The notes beneath the pieces are model-generated. The model was not told the DNA's origin. It did not search any database and worked only from the letters and a program-made list of their open reading frames with translations. DNA of 64,000 bases from Psococerastis gibbosa (Eukaryota; Arthropoda; Insecta; Psocodea; Psocidae). The stretch spans positions 37,098,770-37,162,769 of the forward strand of contig OZ020484.1 of assembly GCA_963971405.1 (NCBI GenBank). The letters run 5' to 3'. Shown here piece by piece: positions 24,608-37,900 of the stretch. The position numbers and the translations under genes were made by a program. Position 1 is the first letter of the stretch; every line of letters starts with the position of its first letter.

Positions 24608-27600
24608 TTACTTAGGCACTCTCTTGACATGCTTGAGTTCATGGGACAGCCACATTGCAGCGGATAACAGAGCTAGCGAGCCTGACTGATGTGCAGCAGC
24701 AAGAGAAACAGGAACGTAGAGCAGGAGAGTTGTAACTCCCAGCGTGGCCTGGGCCCAGGCGACGCCAGCTAATGTAGCCGCGGCCGCATGCGACCGGCCT
24801 GGCAGGGGATTTCTTCGGGCCAATAACCAAGTTATTGTCGCAAGAGTTAGGGTACTGATACCCTGAAAACAAAACAAAACATATCGTAGTGCAAGAGAAG
24901 AACTACAAGCTTACGGGCATATGCAACCCCAACAAATGGATTAACAAGTTACGAAATGTTGATATTGAAATATTGAGTGACAAATAAACTTCCGATCATA
25001 AAATCTTACGCTAAAGCAGTGAAGGGTAGTCGGGATACGGATACATTTTGTCCAGTCAATGGGACTTGGCGTGCTGACAGTTACTTTGACGGTTGACCTC
25101 ACGATGGGGGGGGGGGGGGGGGGTGATTATACTTCAAAGTTGTCATTTTTAAATGTATTTATTAATTAAGAACTTATATTTCTTCCAGTATTATTGATAT
25201 GTTTTTAGTGGTCCATTTTTTTTTTTTTTTTTTGTAAAGAGCCTCACCGGTAGAGAAAGAAAGAACCGATTGCGGCCTTGTATTAGGGATTAGGCAACTT
25301 AAACTTGTAAACTGCAAGACTTTTCCATCCACTGTGTCAATTTGTATTATACGCACTAGTATCAGCCGTCTTAAATTATCTTAAAAATATAACAGTCTTA
25401 CAATGCAGCTGTTTCTGCCTGTCTTTTCCTGCTGTAACCATATCATTGGTCATGGCTTCATGGACATGGCAAAATCAAACCACATGAGAATTTTTCTCTG
25501 AATAATCCAAATTATGGCTACATTCAGAAGCCCGTATTCTCTAACATGATGCTTTACAGGGGCTATGTAATCCTGTCCCACTGCAGCAATGGTGATAGTA
25601 CTGGACTTCCCACCCCTCCATGTTGCAGTGGAAACTTCTGCAGAAATGGCATTACTAGGAGTGGAAGGGCAATTAAGAGAGACTCAGCCTCTCTGACTAC
25701 GTCTGACCACTGCCTGGATATGCCAAGCGATAGAATCCATCCAAAATACTGTTTTAGGAGGGAATTCGAAACTATATTAGGGACAATGAAAGAATGCTGC
25801 GAATCAGCAGGAATTCTCAATAGTCACACAATCAAGTGGTATACTGATGGCTCTAGGCTAGGAAGTACCAAACCAAGAACAGGCCTTGGCGTCTTTGGTC
25901 CTGGGGTTAAATATCTGGAGTCTCTTAGGGAGACAACTATAGTCTTGCAGATTCTGCAATGAAGGTGCGGAGGACCTGCGATGCGATGCGATGCAATCGC
26001 ACGAAGAAGAGCAGCATGCTCGGAAAGCTTGCAGTTACATGTAAAAGACCTACCACTTCTGAATCCCCTCAAGATCCTGGCTCTCGTGAGGGAGATAGGC
26101 CTCGAGAAAGTGATGTAGAAGTGATGTAGATACTTTGTTGTAGGGGGCACAATAGGCCAATAGGCTTAAGTGCACACAGGTAACACCTGTACCCCAACTT
26201 ATATAAAAAAAAAAAAAAAAAAAATATGCAGCTGTTTACTAGTATCTCTGAAGTTTTAATAATGATAAATGGTTATATTTAGAGGCGATAATCAAGCTGT
26301 GACTGCAAACGCTTTAAAAAAATCCCTTTCGGCTCTGGCCGATGAGGAGTAGGGAGATTCCGCAGACCCTGCTTTTCCTCTACGCTGCCTACACTATGTA
26401 TGTAATAACACATAAAAAATACTTCATTATTTTCCCGACCACAACATCAACACACAAAACACTCTTGTATTCCAAATTTCGAACCACAATGCCGACTATG
26501 AAGTTTTATTTATCAAATTATTTTCACTTTGACTGGATGCCATCTTAAAATGGTTGATTTGTTGTAAAGTGTTGATGACCATTATCCTAGATAATAATAC
26601 GGGCTCTCAGTCAGATTATAATTCATTCTTCTGCGACCAATATTAACTGAGATATGATTTATATTAGGTTTCAATCGGCCGCCATATTGTAACTAAAGAG
26701 TGGATCTAGCTGGTTAACGAACTCGAGCAATACATTCGTGTGATCAATTTTTGTGCGAAGTTTCATCAAAATCAGATAATATTTACGGAAGTTAGTGTTT
26801 CCTAAAATCGATATACATACATACATAAATATATATATACATACATACAGTATATATATATATATAACATTTTGAAGGGAGGGTGGTTTTGGGCTCAGGG
26901 GGTCATGGAATGAAAAGTTGTGAAGAAAGTTTTCCGAAAGTCGAACATTGGTCGCCATCTCAATAGGTAGATGGATCTCCCTAATAGAGGCACCGTACGT
27001 GTATTTATTAGTATCGTATTCGATGAAATACCAGTTCTAACTTTCAGGCCACGACCTAATGGGTCCAAACTATGTACTATACTATATTTTCATCAGAAAC
27101 AATTATATTTGATTAGAAATATTGAGCACTTATATTACCAGACTAGCCAGTAGGCTATAAATCATCTGAAGCTGTTGCGTAAGCAACTAGTAATTACCAA
27201 AATCCGGTGGTCAAACTGCACTGTCGTTGGATTCTCTGTGAAATTTGAAAGAGTTGGCGAATATGCAAGGATATCATCCGGAACCCATCTATCTGCCATT
27301 TTTGGGAATGAGTTGTATACTAAACCAGCATCCAATCCAGCAACAAAAGCTCCTGAACACAAAAAAGTAGAATTAAACCGTATAACCGTGATAAATCTAG
27401 TTTGCTACTTTATTTATATCATTTCCCTTCTAATTCACTTGTTCTCATGTGTCTTTTTTTTCGTTTTCCCGAACAAAAAGTAACAGGCTGATAGTGCGGA
27501 GAACGCCAGAAAAAGGTACAGTACGGTGCTTGGCTACGGCAGTTTATCCAGCCTATTCTGAATTCAAACTAGTAACCTAGTTACTTTTCTGCGTAGCAGT

Positions 27601-30600
27601 AATCATACCGCCAATTTCCACATTTCTTTATGCCTTCGGCATTCAACTGATACGGCCCCGTCAGAAGAGGTAATCACAGCCGATTTCCACAAACCTTTTT
27701 ATTTTAAATGAAAATGTTTATTCGCATGCCAACCATTTAATCACCGCATCGGATTGACCTCTTCAGTCGCCACACTTCTACTTTTTCTTCTTCGAATGCC
27801 TGTTCTATCGAAGATTGGCGATCGTCATGGTCTCACAAAGTAACCTAATAATATGTACTTGTGTAGTCTCCGATTGCAAGGTGTGTAGACCCGCACAAGT
27901 ACAAGCAGGCTTGACATGGGAGCCGAAATATGTAATATAATGTAGTAGGAACCGTGATAACACGTGATATTCGTTGACTCTCAGGCTGCCATCTCGTCGA
28001 TTGCTAGCTACGAACACAACGAGGACTTTGATATTCTACAATGCAGGAAAATCGTGAGCAATCTCATCTGCACTGGCTGTACCATAGTACTACAATGGAT
28101 CCCTGGACATGCTGATGTCCATGGAAATGAGGAAGCGGATAGACTCGCCAGAGAGGGAGCTGGTACGGAACAACCTGACAAACCCATGACCTTAAGTGAC
28201 TGTAAGAGGCATACCAAAGAATTCTTTCAGGTTAAGTGCGGGACAGCTCACACGACCGACGCCGCTGGAAAAACATGGGAAAAACTAGTGCAGAAGAAAG
28301 ACAGGCCGCCAAAGAACCTACCCAGATACCAGTCAGTTGCGGAATTTAGGTTACTACCTTGATCGTGACTACCTTCAGAAACATCTCCACCGTATAGGTG
28401 CAGCAGCGGAGCCTTTTTGCCCATTATGCGACACCCGGGATGAGATGGACAGAAATCATCTTAAGACGTGTCAGGCTCTGCTGGTCAGTAGCAGAGGTTC
28501 ACCAGATTATGTATTGTATTGGGCTGCAAGAAAGCTGATGGCGGAAGCCTAATGCTATGGTGTAATTAAAAAAAAAAAAACGTGATATGAGAATCACACA
28601 ACTTTTGTAAATTGCGTGTGACTAAAATTGAAATAGGCTTAGAAAAAACATAAATACTTCTTTTATTTGATTGAATATGGAACCTTTTTCACATTACACA
28701 TACCAAAAAATCATAGATATCTCACTTCATTTTTACTGTAATTAATGTACCATAATTGGAAAACACCGTAATTTACGCCAGACGCAAATCAATACACAGT
28801 ATATGTATTTCACTACCAATGCAACTTACCAGACATCGCGGTGAAGAATACCAGTGCTTTGCAAGAGTGTGTGAGCATCCGAACCTTCCGAGCGGCGGAA
28901 ATGGCTTGTGTTGGTATGTGAGCAGGGATAAGTATGTCAAGAGCAGACCATAAGAAGAACGTGTACAGTGTGAAGGCCAGGCCCAAATGAGCTGCTAATC
29001 TGTATTGTGATACCTGAAAATAATAACAATTATAAAATAGAATTGATGATGATTCCTTCAATTCTGTCACCTTAATTGCAAATTATTGAGCCCACGTGTA
29101 TCAATCCTAGTTTCACTATATAAACGTCAATATATGAAAAATTGTGACTCCTTTTATATCAAAGCACCCTAATAACAGATGCAGGTCAAGTATAGACCAC
29201 TCGACAAAAAATTGAACTAAGCTTAAATATTCTGGCTAAAACTTGACCCATTATAGTAATTTTTCCGGGAAGGAACTGCAGTCCTATCTAACAGGATACA
29301 ATGGTTAATATATGCCACAACTACAAGTTCTCAACCCATTTCAATCAACCTATTACATTCAAGATTGCCCTGTGCTCTGCGGCAATAACAAATAACAACT
29401 TCTGTTTACATGACAAGGTACTATTCGAGAACTTACTAGCCTCAAACGAATGGACAGGCACAACATACAGCAAACTGTCATTTACGCACCCTCGGAACAT
29501 CCGATGGACCCTGAAAGCGCTCAGCCTCCAATCCCGATTTAACCATGTACCAGCCCATTAGACCCTGTGCAGCTATCAGAGCTCCGCAAATTCCCACGCG
29601 TCTTTTTAGTCCTTGATTTAACCGGCCAGATCCCCAGAAATACACTGCAGGCAGAAAAAATGATGCCCCTATGAGCCGACCCCAGCTGCGATGGCCGTAC
29701 TCCATCCACCAAATCCATTTGAACTCTTCTAAAGTCATGCCTTGATTTTTCCTGGCAAAATATAAATAATGTGTCACATTGTTTAGCTACCCAGACGTCA
29801 TAACCAAATCTAATTACCCAGCTATTTTCACAAATTTCCATTCAGAACGTTCTGAAGTTCAAATTGGTTGCTACTATAAGAAACTTAGGAGAATAAGAGG
29901 CATACAAAAGACTGAAGATTAGTTTCTTAAACCGTAAGGGCCCTTTTATAGCAGGCGGGTGTGGGCTAGGTCAGGTTCAAATAAACATAAGAAAAGCTTG
30001 CAATTTGTTTATTTGCTTAGAACCTAGTCTACCTACAAACGTTATTATTCAGTTAATCACAAGATAATGTCGTTGTCCCTTCAGTAAGCATGGTTGCTCC
30101 GCCTACTCATTAAGATAGATTAGTCTTCTACCAACAGCAGATAAAATAAGTAATTTCGCACTACATAGAGATAACGTTTGAAAATTTGTGGTCTTGTTAT
30201 ATACTGGAAATTGTTTTACTTACAATTTGAACTCGGGAAATTGTTGATATTTTTCAAATTCCTCCTGCCATTGGCTTTGACTTCGCGGACGTTGCTCTCC
30301 AAGCAGTCTCCACGTTACCATGGAAAGTCCGGATTCTGTAAGTCTAGTTACGCCACCTAAAGCAACAGCCACATAAACCATTCCTCCGCATCCGAGAAAC
30401 CAATATCCAATCGACTTTGCAACAGGATGAAGTGGCTTTTGAATAGTAGCAGCCGTCGAACTTGGTCTGATTAAGAGAAAGCTGTTCCATATTTTATTTG
30501 GTAGTGAACGCCTTACACAGTTACTTGCAACCTGAAAAAAACGAATATGTCATTAACAATCATTATGGACTGAAAGAGGAAACAGCAGAACACGTTCTCT

Positions 30601-31703
30601 GCAAATGAAGTGCTCTCTAGAATCAATCAATCAATCTTTGTCCATGACCCACCAAGGTGGGATAGACGGCGTCCAAAACAAAAAAATCTAGAACAGAAAC
30701 AAAAAATTTCATGCGGAAGCATACGTTAGATGGGGGGGGGGGGGGGGGGTTATGTTTGAGCATCCCAGCTTATTTCCCTGAACTCGTCCAAGCTGTACAG
30801 TGGATATTCTTTAATTTTCCTTGTCACCACGGCCTTGTATCCTGAAAAATCCTTATTAGTAAGACTGATGGGTAGGGCGTTGTAGTACCTCATTGCCGAG
30901 TTTGGGAAAGATGCGATGGACCTACTCAGCCTGCATCCGGGCAGATCCAAACGGTGAGCATTTCTTGTCTTATGCAGATGGACAGTATTTCTTTCAGGGA
31001 ACAGTTCTATGTTGGCTTTAATGTGCAGTAAGCATGAAAGAATATACTGGCTGTACACCGTTGGGATGCCCATAGATGCAAACAGAGGTCGGCAGTGGTC
31101 TCTCCACCCGCTGGACGCCACAATCCTGACAGCCTTTTTCTGCAACAAAAGAACATCGGCCACACCTGCAGAGTGACCGTAGTTGATGTGGCTGTGGAAA
31201 AGAGCGTAATGTCATTAGCAAATATTGTTTGGTGACCAAGTTCTTTAGTTTTCTTAACAGAAATATTACTTTAGAGAGTTTTTTACAAAGCTGCTCAGAG
31301 TGGGCAGAGAGGGAGAGACTTGAGTGCCAGGGGGCTGCCTTCAAGGATCTCCTGAAAGTCAAGGACATCAGTTTGGAGAACTTGGCTGCGTTCGTCAATA
31401 AAATTAAACTCACACTAACTTGTGAAGTGACTTATGACTGACGTCATCCTATTTCAACAACAATAATAATAATAACAATTATTACCAGGATTCATATCAC
31501 AAACTGTCACCCGATCGTCTGACATACTGTGGGCTAGATGTGACAGGTAAACTAATTCATAATTTCAGATGTGGGCATAAGGCCCGGATAGGATAACACG
31601 AAAAGTAAAGCGTCAAAATGCTTACCCCACATGTCAGGATGCTACGAATGCCAGAGAATGATGGGCCTAGATGCTTTTTAAGCATAAAATTAGTTCTGAA
31701 CAT
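24608..31703 (-). CDS. COX15: Heme A synthase (COX15)
   Basis: Inner-mitochondrial-membrane enzyme converting heme O to heme A for cytochrome c oxidase. Six minus-strand exons: 31703-31626, 30531-30224, 29751-29490, 29013-28830, 27352-27198, 24862-24608, phase-consistent, give 413 residues (human 410). Exon 1 encodes a basic, acid-free leader ([14 protein letters not shown]) typical of mitochondrial import and ends at a GTAAGC donor. Conserved blocks: [114 protein letters not shown]. The four histidines expected as heme ligands (GHRSW, AAHLG, FDHRI, AAHQSG) are all present, as are eight hydrophobic segments. Head-to-head with ABHD2; introns hold several LINE fragments. The protein ends HVKRVPK. 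Confidence 0.95.
25415..26225 (+). mobile_element. 5'-truncated LINE with RNase H, copy 1
   Basis: In COX15 intron 5. Encodes part of an I-group ORF2 with the start of an RNase H domain ([19 protein letters not shown]) and ends in a poly-A run. It is flanked by a 12-bp target duplication ATGCAGCTGTTT at 25403-25414 and 26226-26237. The reading frame is degraded after the RNase H start. A sister copy lies inverted at 59599-60394. Confidence 0.85.
26308..26365 (+). repeat. Repeat family B, copy 2
   Basis: AAATCCCTTTCGGCTCTGGC followed by CGATGAGGAGTAGGGAGATT, matching the 53-kb copy with few differences. Confidence 0.6.
26812..26872 (+). repeat. ATAC/TATA microsatellite
   Basis: Short tandem ATAC and TA repeats in COX15 intron 5. 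They are preceded at about 26755 by GAAGTTTCATCAAAATCAG, a motif also seen in family A. Confidence 0.7.
27655..27925 (-). repeat. Repeat family D, copy 1
   Basis: Complement contains ACTTGTGCGGGTCTACACACC, ATCGGAGAC and GACTGAAGAGGTCAATC; the same blocks in the same order occur at about 45975-46150. No coding potential. In COX15 intron 4. Confidence 0.5.
27971..28579 (+). mobile_element. 5'-truncated I-group LINE, RNase H plus zinc finger
   Basis: In COX15 intron 4. Encodes an RNase H C-terminal part ([32 protein letters not shown]) and, after a one-base frame change near 28340, a CCHC-type end ([20 protein letters not shown]), then poly-A. A 9-bp duplication ACGTGATAT flanks it (27962-27970 and 28580-28588). 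Dead copy. Confidence 0.87.
29930..30010 (+). repeat. MITE family C, partial copy
   Basis: AAGGGCCCTTTTATAGCAGG followed by AATAAACATAAGAAAAGC matches the left end of the element at 52528-52739. The other terminus is not found nearby. Confidence 0.5.
30640..31445 (-). mobile_element. LINE 3' fragment (RT C-terminal region)
   Basis: In COX15 intron 1. Two overlapping minus frames encode the region after the RT core ([51 protein letters not shown]-type end), the usual tail of CR1/Jockey-group ORF2. It ends in ATTGATTGATTG, a microsatellite-type tail. A frame change and a poly-G run mark it as inactive. Confidence 0.8.
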
Positions 31704-31986
31704 TTTAATACTATGTAAGAAAAGTCTATGTATTATAATTTTGAAAATAAATAAATTAAATAATACATCAGAAGCAAGGTTGCCAAGCCACTTCAACAAT
31801 CTTCGCTCTGTTCTTCTCTCAGAGTTTTAGGTTGTAATTTTGGTATGCATGCCAATGAAAACATGTAAGCAACAAAATGGCGTAACCGATATGTCAAACT
31901 GGGAGTTGTGGTAACTGTTGCATTTAATATAGTTTCATTTCTTTAGTAATTAATGTACATACTATCAAAATCACGGTGCACAAAAG
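31704..31986. promoter_or_regulatory. Putative COX15/ABHD2 bidirectional promoter
   Basis: Only 283 bp separate the two divergent start codons. CAAAATGGCG at 31873-31882 matches the YY1/Pho core (AANATGGCG). No TATA box is placed convincingly for either gene. Both 5' UTRs must lie in this interval unless there are unseen non-coding exons. Confidence 0.6.
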
Positions 31987-34900
31987 ATGTCACCTGTAGT
32001 TTTAGCATTTGTGGCTGTGATACTGTGTATTCTTTTCCGGATTTTGAATGTGAACAGTGTTCCTCAGATACCGCTTATACATGGGAAAGATGTTTCATTT
32101 AGAGATACAATTTTAAAAGTTGCTCCACTTTTAAAAGAACCGTAAGTAAATGAAACTCTACGCTTTGTACGAAGTTAAAACAACAAGACAGTGCCTAAAC
32201 CCTAATTAGTTGGTATTTAGTTGATACTTGTTCTAGTCTAGCTAGCCAACTCAAGGTTTCACTAACCTACACCGTAATTATGACTCACTATGTATGGCAT
32301 TGGATTGAGAGGTGACGTTATCATTCATATTATGGTCTAATATCTCATTACTTATGGCGTTAGCAGATCAGTATTTAAATTAATCTGTAACCTAAAATTG
32401 TATTTTCTAAGCCTAATCTACACATTTGTGTAGAGCATTATGAAAATCTCGCAATAGCGGGATAGTCTCATATGGCAAAATCCCATGATGATATTCCGAT
32501 AACGATGATTTGACATGTTCATAAATTCGTTGGTAAGGTGCCCATTCCACATACGTACAACGTCAATGAAAATTATGAAATTGAAGGTGGTAGCAGAATT
32601 TTTAGTATGTCTTTAATGTCTGCTACCACCTTCAATTTCATAATTTTCATTGACGTTGTACGTATGTGGAATGGGCGCCTAATGGATACCGCAATGGCTT
32701 TTCCACAGCAACAGGACAGGGGTTGAATACATTTGGAATCATAATAATTCTGATTATCTTCCATCTAAATGGATAAATTCCAGTACTGAGGCTAAAATTA
32801 AACAGGATAGTCAAATGAGTATAAAGTATCCCATTTAGCCCCTTAACAAGGCTAAATAATAATTTAGGTATGTTTTAAGATATCTGTGTTTGGTTGTAAC
32901 TAGGCAACCCCTATGTAAATGCCCCTATCCTTCCCTGCCTTAATTCTCACCCAAAGGTCTTCCACAAAGTCTCCTAAGTTTGACACCTCTCTGCAATGGC
33001 AGATCCACGGGGGGGGGGGGGGGGGGTTATGACCCCTAAATGAGTAAATTCATAAGATACCTAGTAAAAAAAAAATGAATAAAACTCAACTTAAAAAAAA
33101 AGCTTTTAAATTTACAAAAAACTTGTGACCCCCCCCCCCCTAAATTTTCGGCTGGATCCGCCCTTGCGGCTCTCTGAAGTGAATTCATTTTTAATAGCAA
33201 AAGAACCCGCCCCCTCCCCTTTCAAGGTCAGTTCGTATTTCTTGGCGACCTTTCCCATACGCATTAAAATCGTGTATCAAAAAATTCGGATGATGGGTGC
33301 CCAGAACAACATAATATAGATTGGTGTAATAGTGAGCCAGCTCAGCTGCCAAAACACTTTCATGCATTTGTTAGTTTTAGTCCTCATTCCACGGACATTT
33401 TGATAAAAAGTGGATAAACATATAAAATGTTCGGCTGAGTATATACGGCCGTGCCCCTTTATCCAGATCATCATGACAGTATCCATTGTAAGGCGCAGAC
33501 ATAACATCCATTAGTATTCTGATCTGCAACTTCCTTCAGTTTTGGACAATCGTTTTCACTGAGACTATGTAGAATAATTTTCATTTCTCGTCCATGTGAA
33601 TAGTAAAGTAACTAGCTTATCTTCTCTCATGAATCATGATGACAATTTCTGCTGAAATACCTCTACTGTCGCATCGTTATTTATTTCCGTTCCAATTTCC
33701 AGCACTGTTACAATATTAGCTGTAGATTTCCAACATTGTTCATAGTTTTTTTAAGATCTTTTTTAAGATGGCGCACGAGTAAATAAGTCGTATCTCGAGT
33801 CAAGCGATTATTAATTAATTTATCAGAACAAAGTAATTAAAATTAAAAATTAAAGTTAAATTTTGTATTCTCATAACTTAAACTACATATTAATTGTAAA
33901 GAAAAATGGAAGAAATGAATAAGTTGTTGGCTGAAATGAAAGCTTTCAAAGACGACCTAGAACTAACCAAGGCAGGAAATGCAAGTGCTAGGAGTCTACA
34001 GGAAATTGAAGTAAGTTTTTCCAACTTCACTACAAAAGTAATTAATTTCATGGATAAAAGGTATGGCGAACATGAAAATCTAGTCATGAAAGTGGACAAT
34101 TTAGAGTCTTACTCTCGAAGGAACTGTCTTGTGATTCATGGCATGGCGGAAGTTCCCAACGAAAACTGTGTGAACCTAGCCGTTAAATTAATCAGGGATA
34201 ACAAGATCAACACTAGCCTACAAATGAATGAAATAGAAAGAGCGCATAGACTTGGTGCCAGAAGAGTCAGTAAAAATCGCCCCATAATTGTCAAATTTAA
34301 CAGTTACGAGTCAAGAAGCGCAGTATTTAAAAATAAAAAATTACTTAAGGGAACGGACACTGTAATCACTGAATCACTTACTGTAAATAGAATGAATGCT
34401 ATGAAGGAAGCTAAGTTATTATTCGGCAAAGAAAACGTTTGGTCCATGGATTGCAATGTTATCGTACTTCTGGGTGGCATTAAACATAGGGCAAATGATA
34501 AAACGGCACTATCCAAACTGGCAGCAAAATATCCGCCAAACACTGCAACACAGCAAACCACCACTTCCTCGGGCCGCCCAAATTTGCGCAGCAATGCGAA
34601 TAAAAGCTCAAAGTAGAATTCATGTGCGCACTAATAAGCCAACAATGGTACTGAACAGCCAACATTCAACAGCATTCTCCAGCACAAATACTGGACAAGA
34701 CAGTTCCTGCACTACTCCGAAGTCATGCATGGGTCTTACTATGAAGCAAATCAAAGGGCACGATAGGACGACACACACCAACAGAACCAAGACTATTGTA
34801 GGCTAAAATTGGATGATGGCCTTTTTTTAAACTAACTATTAAAAAATAATGTAGCCTACCATGTAAATTCTAAATTCCTACCGATGCATATTACATAAAG

Positions 34901-37900
34901 ATGTGTGACATACTACAGTATATTGTACTATACATTACTATGTATATAGTACGTTGATACAAAATTCCATAGTATGATATATGATTTCTACTGTAATTAA
35001 AAGTAATATGTATTTAAATACAGTATTGCATGTAAGCAGACGCTTTAATAAGTCTCAGTTCTACATTGTATTTGATTTGTTTTATTTTTATTTTTTATTT
35101 TTCTTTCTCTTGTTTTAAAATTTTACTAATCCGCAATTTGCATATAATCTTTTTTAATTTTAATTTAATTTATAAAGAAGGTAGCTTGGACCAATATAGA
35201 GCGATTGAAAAAATTAGCCTGTCTTAATTAGAAATGGATTTGATGAGAAGCATAGAAAATGATTCCACAATAACTACCACATTGAATGACACTGATGGGT
35301 GTCAAATGTCATATTTACAGGGCAATTCTCTCAAATTAATTCAAATGAACATTCGTAGCATAAACAGAAATTTTGATGAATTCTTAATTTTATGTACATC
35401 TTTGGGCGTTGACTGGGACATAATAGTATTAACTGAAACATGGCACTCGGAGAGAGATGGAAGTACTTTTTCAATCACAGGTTATGATTCCTTTTTCAAT
35501 TATAGCCAAAATAATAAGTCTGATGGGGTAGCCATCTTCTGTCGGTCTGGACTAAATGCTACATTCACCCAAGCTCATATTACAGGTTGTAATGCATCCC
35601 TTATCTCTTTTTTACTAAAAAACAAACAACATCAAATTTTAGCGATTTATCGCACCCCGTCTGAGCGTCCCGAACAGTTCAACAACTCTCTAGCGGAATT
35701 CCTTGCTGCACAACCTAGGGCGGATTTGTTTGCATTAGCTGGAGATGTTAACATAGATATTCTTTCGGATAATCCCACAGGTGATACACTAGAGTACCTC
35801 AATATAGTTGCATCGGCAGGCCTGCATACAGCAATTAACGAACATACCCGTGTTACAACACAATCTAAATCATGCATAGACCATATATTTACATCTCAAA
35901 AAAGTGGCGCTACAGGACATGTCATTCGGGCGAATATAACTGATCACTACGCAACTGCACTTACAATTAATTACAATGATAAAATTCTGAATCATTCTAG
36001 GCAACAAAAAACCATGATTGAGATAAACAATGATATGCTAGACGGGTACTTAGCAGCAGAACACTGGAACAATGTTTTATGCTCAAACGACTCTAACACT
36101 AGTACAAACAAATTTATTGAAACTTTGCAACAACACATAAAATGCAGTGAAACAACCAAATACATATCTAATAATAGAACAAAACTTAAACCTTGGATGA
36201 CCAACGCCCTTCTAATATCAATAAGAAATAGGGATAAACTCAGCCTTAATCTAAAACATCACCCTAGCTCACAACGACTCAGACAAGAATACATAAGGTA
36301 CAGAAACAAGCTTAAGACGTTAATAGAAAAAACAAAAAGCGATTATTACAAAGACAGAATTAGAGAGAATAAAGCCAATCCCAGAAAAACTTGGAACCTA
36401 ATTAACGAAATAACAGATAACGGCAATATAAAAGGGCAAGAAATAGCTAAAATAAAAAGTAATAGAGGGGATATTGCATCTGAAACCCACCCAAAACAGA
36501 TGGCTGATGAATTTAACATATTTTTCTCTAACATAGGAACTAAACTCGCATCAGCAATAAAAAAACCAGGAATCAACTATAGAACACACATAAACCAACA
36601 CACGATTTTTCTGACACCAACCACAGAGGCAGAAACAGAGAAATACATAAACGAATTACGAAGTAAATCAGCCTCTGGATCAGATGGTATATCAGCTAAC
36701 GTCCTAAAAACACACAAGAAACACATACTAAAACCATTATCTCATATAATTAACCTGGTTATTAAAAATGCACACTTTCCAGATGCATGTAAAATAGCAC
36801 AAATCACTCCTATTCACAAAAAAGGAGACATCACAGACATGAACAATTACAGGCCGATATCACTCACTTCCACTCTTGGAAAAATCATAGAGAAAACACT
36901 AAAAAATCGTATCGTAGATTTCTTAGAATCAACCAATTATTTTGCAGAAAACCAATTTGGCTTTAGGGCTGGAAAAAATACTCAAGAAGCTGTTACAAAA
37001 TTATTAACCAAAATTTACGAAGACTTAGATGCTGGTCAACACCCATTGTGTGTATTCCTCGATATGCAAAAGGCATTTGACACTGTCTCACATGATTTAC
37101 TTATTGAGAAAATGGAGCAAGCTGGGCTGCGAGGGCACACACTGCTATTACTTACCTCTTATCTTACAAACAGGAAGCAACAGGTAAAAATAAGACATGC
37201 AACAAAGAATAAAACACAAAATACATCACATTTATTGAATACTTACAGCGATTTAGCTGATACCACGTATGGAGTACCCCAAGGAACCGTTTTAGGCCCG
37301 GTCTTGTTCCTTATATACATAAATGCACTATTGCAATTGAACTTAGATGGCACATTAATAGGATTTGCTGATGACACTATCCTATATGTAAGCGGAGAGA
37401 CCTGGGAAGAAGTTCACACAACAGCCTCCCGAACTCTTTCTAACATTAAAACATGGCTAGATGATAACCTGCTCACTCTTAATATAACAAAAACAGAATA
37501 TATAACCTTTAGCGCAAATGTAGCCGGCCAGCCAAGCAACTCCTCACTTCAAATACACGAATATGACTGCAAACATAACTTATCCTGCCATTGTAATCAT
37601 ATCAAACACACAAGCTCATACAAATATCTAGGAGTCACCATAGACCAGCATCTGCGATGGAATGAAAACATTCTTAACACATCCAAGCGCATCCGCAGAA
37701 CAATTTACAAATTAAGACGCCTGAGAAATATCTTAGATATGGCTGGTTTAAGAGAAGTCTATTACGCAATAGTACAGTCAATAGCTAATTACTGCATACT
37801 AGCCTGGGGTGGTGCAGCAAAGGTACATCTAGAACCAGTCAAAAAGGCCCTCAAATGTGCCTTGCGGGTTGCCATGAACAAACCATTCCGACATCCTTCC

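Noticed and set aside
25104-25124. Poly-G tract as a regulatory or G-quadruplex site
   Set aside because: Similar homopolymer runs occur at 15460, 30733, 33010 and 56363, mostly inside repeats, so they look like repeat or slippage features.
26671-26958. 95-residue minus-strand frame in COX15 intron 5
   Set aside because: Its middle is a translated ATAC/TATA microsatellite; no domain.
31785-31860. ATG at about 31860 (MFSLACIPKL...) as COX15 start
   Set aside because: It reaches a stop after about 23 codons and has no donor. The exon at 31703-31626 has a donor, correct phase and a mitochondrial leader.
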